In this document: in pieces, positions 59,106-64,000 of the stretch
Position numbering within the stretch: position 1 is the first letter of the stretch
How the letters are laid out: the number at the start of each line of letters is the position of its first letter
From: Candidatus Accumulibacter adjunctus
GTDB lineage: Bacteria > Pseudomonadota > Gammaproteobacteria > Burkholderiales > Rhodocyclaceae
DNA length: 64,000 nt
NCBI GenBank assembly: GCA_000585015.1
Contig: JFAX01000003.1
Coordinates: 5,576-69,575, forward strand
Reading direction: 5' to 3'
The notes under the pieces: model-generated
What the model was told of the DNA's origin: nothing
The model's input: only the letters and a program-made list of their open reading frames with translations
Database searches by the model: none
Translations under genes and position numbers: made by a program

Positions 59106-60881
59106 TCAGGATGCCATCCCGAAGCCCAGCGCGCGCACCCGCTCGCGGAAGCGGGCGAGCTGGTTGCTGCGCACCACCAGCGTCCTGGGCCCGGCGCGCA
59201 GACAGAGAGCGGAGGTTTCCGGCCGGCCGGCAATCTGCGCGGTGGTCTCCGCGTCGCGGCACTCGATCAGCACGGCGTTGCCGAGCATCTTCAGCGCCGT
59301 GCCATTGTGCTCGCAGAGCGCGATGAAGGATGCGAACGGCGCCGGCAGCGGCTGGCCACCGGCGCTTTCGAGAAAGCCCTTCAGTTCGCTGATGGCGTGG
59401 CCCTTCTCGATCGCCGCCAGCGACCTGTCGCGGTCGAGGCGCCAGCTTCCCGGCTGCAAGGGCACGGCCCAGTTGTCGAGCAGCAGCGCTTCCTCGCCCG
59501 CGAGGGCGCCTCTGACGATATCGAGCTGCAGTTCCGGGGAGAATGACAGGGCGACGCTGCTGGCAATGGCGGGTGGCTGGTAGGCCGGCTCGCGACCCAG
59601 GATATACGCGCCGAGCAGCGTCAGACGAAAGGCTCTGAGACCGTCGTAGCGGCTCAGGAACGACAGGTCGTCGGTGCCCCACTGGTCACGAAAGTCCGAG
59701 CGCGCCTGCGCCGGATGGACGTAGGCGACGTCGACCAGCCCGAGCGTGGCCGCGTACTCGAACAGGAAAGCGAAGATGTAGCGTTCCTGCAGGATGTTCC
59801 AGCCGCCCCACCCGGCATGACCGAGGCTGCCATACTGGCGGTCGCAGAGGTAGAGCTTCCAGGCATCGTGGGTCACCGCGAAGACGCGGTCGGTCGCCTG
59901 CATGAAGCGCGAGAAGTCATCGACGGCGATCCACTGGCCGATCGGGCAGGCCTGCAACGTCTCCTCGATGGCCGCCCGCCGCGGCGCGACGGCGGTCATC
60001 ACGCGTCCCTTGGCATTCTGCCCCTTGACCGCTTCGACGCGGCTGAACTCGTCGAACAGGGTGCTTTTCAGCCACTTCTGCCAGAGTCCGCGCAGCACCT
60101 GTGCCGGCGGCGTGGCGAGGGCCTTGACGCCGCCCGGGCTGAGTTGCAGGCGGCCTGACACCACCGCCGCGAGACCGCCGGCCTGCAACAGCATCGGCCA
60201 GGCGAAGGCCTTGATCGCGCCGATTTCCTGGCTCCAGTCGTACTGCTTCACCTCATGCGGGTAATGGTCGCCACCCGCCAGCCTGTCGCTCAGCAGGCGC
60301 AGGCTGGCGGCGCCCGGCAGCGCCGTCTTGTCGCTGACCGGCACGCGCTCCTGCTCGACGGTGCGCAGCATGATCAGCACTTCCTGCAAGGCTTCGCGTT
60401 CGGTCAGGCGGACGGTCAGGAGCGGGTCTTCGGGCAGTGCTTCCGAGCTTGCGATGCCTGGCGGTGCGGGCGGCGGAACGAAGGCCACCAGGTGCGGCCG
60501 CAGGTCGGTCGGCACGACGTAGCAGCCTTCATTCGGCGAGTACAGGATGAACAGGCACAAGGCGGTCTTCTTGCCTGCGGAATGGCTGTACGATCTCACC
60601 GGAGCGATGTGAAAGGCCGGTGCGCGCTGGTACTTGGCGCGGAACCGCCGGTCGGAGTACTCGCCCAGCGGGTGATGCGCCGCTTCGCGGACGGCAAGTT
60701 GCTGCGTCTCGTCCAGCAGCGCCCAGACTGCCTTCAGCTCGGGCCCGAACATCGCGGCGACGATGCGTTCGACCAGATCGTCCTTGCGCGGGCTCGAGGC
60801 GCCGCTCGGCAGGAAGCCCAGCAGCTCCTTCAAATCCGGCACGGTGAGGCATGCCAGCAAATCTCTCAGAGTCATCGACAT
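59106..60881 (-). CDS. XPB/Ssl2 N-terminal-like protein without a helicase core
   Basis: MSMTLRDLLACLTVPDLKELLGFLPSGASSPRKDDLVERIVAAMFGPELKAVWALLDETQQLAVREAAHH: SAP-like start as in helicase-associated N-terminal domains; no Walker motifs. Confidence 0.6.
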   Translation of the reverse strand: MSMTLRDLLACLTVPDLKELLGFLPSGASSPRKDDLVERIVAAMFGPELKAVWALLDETQQLAVREAAHHPLGEYSDRRFRAKYQRAPAFHIAPVRSYSHSAGKKTALCLFILYSPNEGCYVVPTDLRPHLVAFVPPPAPPGIASSEALPEDPLLTVRLTEREALQEVLIMLRTVEQERVPVSDKTALPGAASLRLLSDRLAGGDHYPHEVKQYDWSQEIGAIKAFAWPMLLQAGGLAAVVSGRLQLSPGGVKALATPPAQVLRGLWQKWLKSTLFDEFSRVEAVKGQNAKGRVMTAVAPRRAAIEETLQACPIGQWIAVDDFSRFMQATDRVFAVTHDAWKLYLCDRQYGSLGHAGWGGWNILQERYIFAFLFEYAATLGLVDVAYVHPAQARSDFRDQWGTDDLSFLSRYDGLRAFRLTLLGAYILGREPAYQPPAIASSVALSFSPELQLDIVRGALAGEEALLLDNWAVPLQPGSWRLDRDRSLAAIEKGHAISELKGFLESAGGQPLPAPFASFIALCEHNGTALKMLGNAVLIECRDAETTAQIAGRPETSALCLRAGPRTLVVRSNQLARFRERVRALGFGMAS

Positions 60882-60924
60882 CTCCAATGGCACGGCAACG
60901 GGGGTGAAATCCTGCGCTGAATGA

Positions 60925-62772
60925 TCAATCGCCGGCGCCGGCGCGCACGTCGAACTCGACCTTCCAGCGCTGCGGACCATCGTGCGGCAGCGCCTCGAGC
61001 TCGAGCGTGCCGGCTTCGGTGACGCGCGCGTGCAGGCGGACGCGCACCACCTCGCCGGCGGCGCGGCCGTCGGCCGGCAGCGTCGTCTGGATCTCGTCGA
61101 GTTCCTGCAGTTCGTCCGGCTCCCACTCTTCGAGCAGCGTGCCGACCTGGTCCTGGCGGCGCACCGACGAACCGAAGAAGCGGAAGCGCACCTGCTCGCC
61201 GACGACGAGACCGAACTCCATCGCCGGCAACGCCGCCTCGCTCCCTTCCTCCATGCCGAAAGGCGCCAGGCAGAGCGCCTGCACCGGCGGCTGCATGCCG
61301 GGAACGGCCGGCATCACCGACTCGACGGCGACGTAGTAGGCGCGCGCCGTGCCGCCGCGGATGCGCACCCCCTGGCCGCGCCGGACGTAGCCGTAGTAAG
61401 CGGCGCCGCGGGCGACGGCGAGGTCGAGGTCAGCGCCTTCGAGCAGGCGTGCGGCCGCTGCACCTTCGGCGGCGAGCCACGAGTTGATGATCGTCAGCGT
61501 CCGCTCGGCGAGCAGATCGGACTTGAAGACGCCACCGTTGAAGAGGACGGCGGTCGGATGCAGGAAGCTGGCGCCGTCCGGCAGCCGGCCGCTGAAGCCC
61601 TCGAGGTCGGCGGTCGCCGCCACCTGGCGGGCGAGAAAGGCGGCGAGGTGGCGGCTGACCGCGGCGTCCTGCGCGTACGGCAGGCCGAGCTGCGTCAGGC
61701 CGGCGCGGCCGCGGCCCTGCGGCCGGTCGCCGATCGCCGCCGGCGGGAAGAAGCCGTCGACCAGCGTCGCGCCCAGTTCCTCGCGCGTCAGCTCGCTGCG
61801 CAGCGAACCGCCGATCAGCCGGGCGCCGCGGCTGGCGATGACCAGCGGCACGGACGCCAGATCGGGGTCGCCGAGCAGCGCCTCCTTGGCCGACCGGCAG
61901 GCGTGCGTCAGCGCCCGCAACTGCCAGGCGTCGAGCTTGCTGCCCTGCGCCGACAGCTTGCCGGCGACGGCGTAGGCGAGTGCCAGGTCCATGTTGTCGC
62001 CACCGAGCAGGATGTGCTCGCCGACGGCGACGCGGTGCAGTTCGAGGTTGCCGTCGCGCTCGACGACGGCGATCAGCGAGAAGTCGCTGGTGCCGCCGCC
62101 GACATCGACGACGAGGATGATGTCACCGGGCTGCACCTGCTTGCGCCAGCCGCCGCCGCTCTTCTCGATCCAGCTGTAGAGCGCCGCCTGCGGCTCCTCG
62201 AGCAGGATCATCCGCTCGCAGCCGGCGGCCCGCGCCGCCTCGGCAGTCAGCTCGCGCGCCGCCGGGTCGAAGGATGCCGGGATGGTGACGACGACTTCCT
62301 GCTCGACGAAGGGCGCCGCGGGCCGCGCGTGGTCCCAGGCGGCGCGCAGATGGGCGAGATAGCGCAGCGAGGCCTCGAGCGGCGACAGGCGGGCGACTTC
62401 CGGCGGTGCGTCGCTCGGCAGGATCGCGGCGCGACGGTCGACGCCGGCGTGGCAAAGCCAGCTCTTGGCGCTCGACACCAGACGGATCGGCGTCGCCGCG
62501 CCGCGGCTGCGCGCCATTTCGCCGACGGCGTAGTCCTGCTCGGCCGTCCACGGCAGGCTGAGATCGCCGCTGGCGAGTTCGCTGGCGTGCGGCAGGTAGA
62601 TGAACGAGGGCAGCAGTCCGGGTGACTCGACCGTGCCGGGCGCGGTGAGCTGCGGGATCGGCAGCACCTGCTGGCTGACCTGCTCGCCGTCGCAGGCCGC
62701 GAGCTCCACATAGGAGAGCGCGCAGTGGGTGGTGCCGAGGTCGATGCCGATCGAGAATCTGGCTTCGCTCAC
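60925..62772 (-). CDS. Non-canonical Hsp70 family protein
   Basis: FSIGIDLGTTHCALSYVEL (phosphate 1), ILVVDVGGGTSDFSLIAV (phosphate 2), VLFNGGVFKSDLLAERTL; C-terminal region unlike DnaK. Confidence 0.92.
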   Translation of the reverse strand: MSEARFSIGIDLGTTHCALSYVELAACDGEQVSQQVLPIPQLTAPGTVESPGLLPSFIYLPHASELASGDLSLPWTAEQDYAVGEMARSRGAATPIRLVSSAKSWLCHAGVDRRAAILPSDAPPEVARLSPLEASLRYLAHLRAAWDHARPAAPFVEQEVVVTIPASFDPAARELTAEAARAAGCERMILLEEPQAALYSWIEKSGGGWRKQVQPGDIILVVDVGGGTSDFSLIAVVERDGNLELHRVAVGEHILLGGDNMDLALAYAVAGKLSAQGSKLDAWQLRALTHACRSAKEALLGDPDLASVPLVIASRGARLIGGSLRSELTREELGATLVDGFFPPAAIGDRPQGRGRAGLTQLGLPYAQDAAVSRHLAAFLARQVAATADLEGFSGRLPDGASFLHPTAVLFNGGVFKSDLLAERTLTIINSWLAAEGAAAARLLEGADLDLAVARGAAYYGYVRRGQGVRIRGGTARAYYVAVESVMPAVPGMQPPVQALCLAPFGMEEGSEAALPAMEFGLVVGEQVRFRFFGSSVRRQDQVGTLLEEWEPDELQELDEIQTTLPADGRAAGEVVRVRLHARVTEAGTLELEALPHDGPQRWKVEFDVRAGAGD

Positions 62773-63341
62773 AGTTCCACCTCCGCCGCGGCAACGATGC
62801 GCAGGTCGTGGCCGCTCGCCAGCTGCGGCAGGCGCGTTTCGCGCACCCGCCAGCCGCGATGCGTCAGGCTGCCGGTAAACGGCGGCTGGCCGACGACGTT
62901 GCCGGTGACGCGGATCGCTGCGGCGTCGAAGCCTGCCGGCAGCGTCAGGCGGCTGCCTTCGGGCTCGTCGCGCACCGGCTCGATGCGGAAGTTCTCGCGC
63001 AGGACCTTGCGGCAGCCTTCATGGACGACGCGCGCGGCGGCTCCGATGTCGGCGTCGCCGTAGGCGGCGACATCCTCCTGGATGAAGTCGATGAAGCGGG
63101 CTTCGCGCTGCAGCAGCCCGAGGAGCTGCAGCGCGCCGTCGGGCGCCGCGGCGAGCAGCGGCGGCGGCGCCGGTCTGGCGGCGGCGGCAGGCGGGGCCGG
63201 CGGCGCCGCTGGTTCGCGGCGCTGCTCGCCACTGCGCAAGGCCTGGATGCGGGCAGCGAGGTCGCCGTCGGCCAGGACGGCGAAGAAGGTGCCGAAGGCA
63301 ATCGAGATTCTGCTCAACAGGGATGGGTGGGCTGCTTTCAT
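62769..63341 (-). CDS. DUF2760 family protein
   Basis: MKAAHPSLLSRISIAFGTFFAVLADGDLAARIQAL...DGALQLLGLLQREARFIDFIQEDVAAYGDADIGAAARVVHEGCRKVLRENF. Confidence 0.9.
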   Translation of the reverse strand: MKAAHPSLLSRISIAFGTFFAVLADGDLAARIQALRSGEQRREPAAPPAPPAAAARPAPPPLLAAAPDGALQLLGLLQREARFIDFIQEDVAAYGDADIGAAARVVHEGCRKVLRENFRIEPVRDEPEGSRLTLPAGFDAAAIRVTGNVVGQPPFTGSLTHRGWRVRETRLPQLASGHDLRIVAAAEVEL

Positions 63342-63673
63342 GGATGGTTCCTGGTGTCTGCCGCGCGGGCGGCGCGGTCGGGTGTTCGCGGGTTCGGCCG
63401 TGGCTAGGCGACGGCCGCCAGACGGGCCCGGCGCCGGTCTGCTGCCGGTGGCGACGGGGCTCGGGCGCTCTGGCGTGCGCATGGTAGCGATGGCCGGGGT
63501 GAGACGCAACGCCGGCCGGCGGACCGCAGCCAGCTCGATGGCCGGCCGCCGGTGCTGCGACGGGCGCGTCTGTTGCGGCGCAATATAAACCATTTTGCCG
63601 AAATTCGGTAGCGCGCGGCCACGCGCCGGCCCGCTGCCACGGGCGCGACGCTGCCGGCACCGTGCACGTTGCA

Positions 63674-63899
63674 GCCAGGGACGTGTGAGATGAAGCCAGG
63701 GGTGTGCGAGATGAAGCCAGGGATGTGCGAGATGGAGCGAGGGATGTGCGAGATGAAGCCAGGGGCGTGCGAGATGAAGCCAGGGACGTGCGAGATGGAG
63801 CCAGGGACGTGCGCGATGAAGCCAGGGACGTGTAAGCTGAAGCCACGGACGTGCAAGATGAAGCGAGGGCCGTGCGAGTTGGAGCGTGGTGCGTGCGAG
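63674..63899. repeat. 21-bp tandem repeat, about 10.8 copies, consensus GCCAGGGACGTGCGAGATGAA
   Basis: Units start at 63674, 63695, 63716 ... with constant 21-bp spacing; substitutions but no indels. Confidence 0.95.
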
Positions 63900-63967
63900 C
63901 CCGATCCTGGAGCCGGTCGGGCGAGCCCTGGCAGGGGACGCGCGGGAGAAGGGCCGGGGATGACGGA

Positions 63968-63999
63968 GACGGTCATGAGCCGCATCAGTCATGACCGTC
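63968..63999. repeat. 11-bp inverted repeat, gacggtcatga-N10-tcatgaccgtc
   Basis: Read directly at the right edge; related to the palindrome at 27617-27666. Confidence 0.85.
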
Positions 64000-64000
64000 G

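Noticed and set aside
63674-63899. CRISPR array
   Set aside because: Contiguous 21-bp units, no spacers, no cas genes.
62769-63992. 407-aa ORF with HLARPWL heptad repeats
   Set aside because: Read-through upstream of the DUF2760 start at 63341; the heptads are the 21-bp tandem array translated.

Overview
GC-rich chromosomal window, probably from a betaproteobacterium. A Rhodocyclales/Accumulibacter-like host is an inference from the complete isc cluster, the PEP-CTERM gene with a sigma54-type promoter and the codon bias. Most + strand ORFs opposite long - strand genes are high-GC shadow ORFs and are not called.

Main content, left to right:
- a decayed XylR_N/V4R-PAS-GGDEF gene
- a multi-PAS sensor kinase
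- a tightly overlapping operon: ABM monooxygenase, Fe-ADH, TIR-SIR2 fusion, STAND NTPase, HEAT/multi-TM membrane protein. This is my best candidate for an undescribed defence-like system.
- a GcvR-like ACT protein
- PDZ-TPR-CsgG-like and Calx-beta exported proteins
- a YbbAP-like ABC exporter, an HD-GYP protein and an MltB-like transglycosylase
- a PEP-CTERM protein with a sigma54-like promoter
- a Phd-type antitoxin with only a remnant of its PIN toxin
- a type III-like R-M island: Mod split by an in-frame amber codon, DUF4160, two DUF2442 genes, a helicase and a separate PD-(D/E)XK-like nuclease. It abuts a tRNA-His/Arg/Pro cluster.
- a metzincin-type protease
- the full isc operon with two cysteine desulfurases, plus cysE (with an IscR-like box), trmJ and suhB
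- a DUF2339/DUF3999 pair and an MBL-fold protein, comB, and a DUF3313-like lipoprotein
- an Hsp70/DUF2760/XPB-N-like cluster preceded by about 10.8 copies of a 21-bp tandem repeat

No CRISPR array, rRNA or intact transposase gene was recognised. All family calls come from reading motifs by eye; no database search was run.
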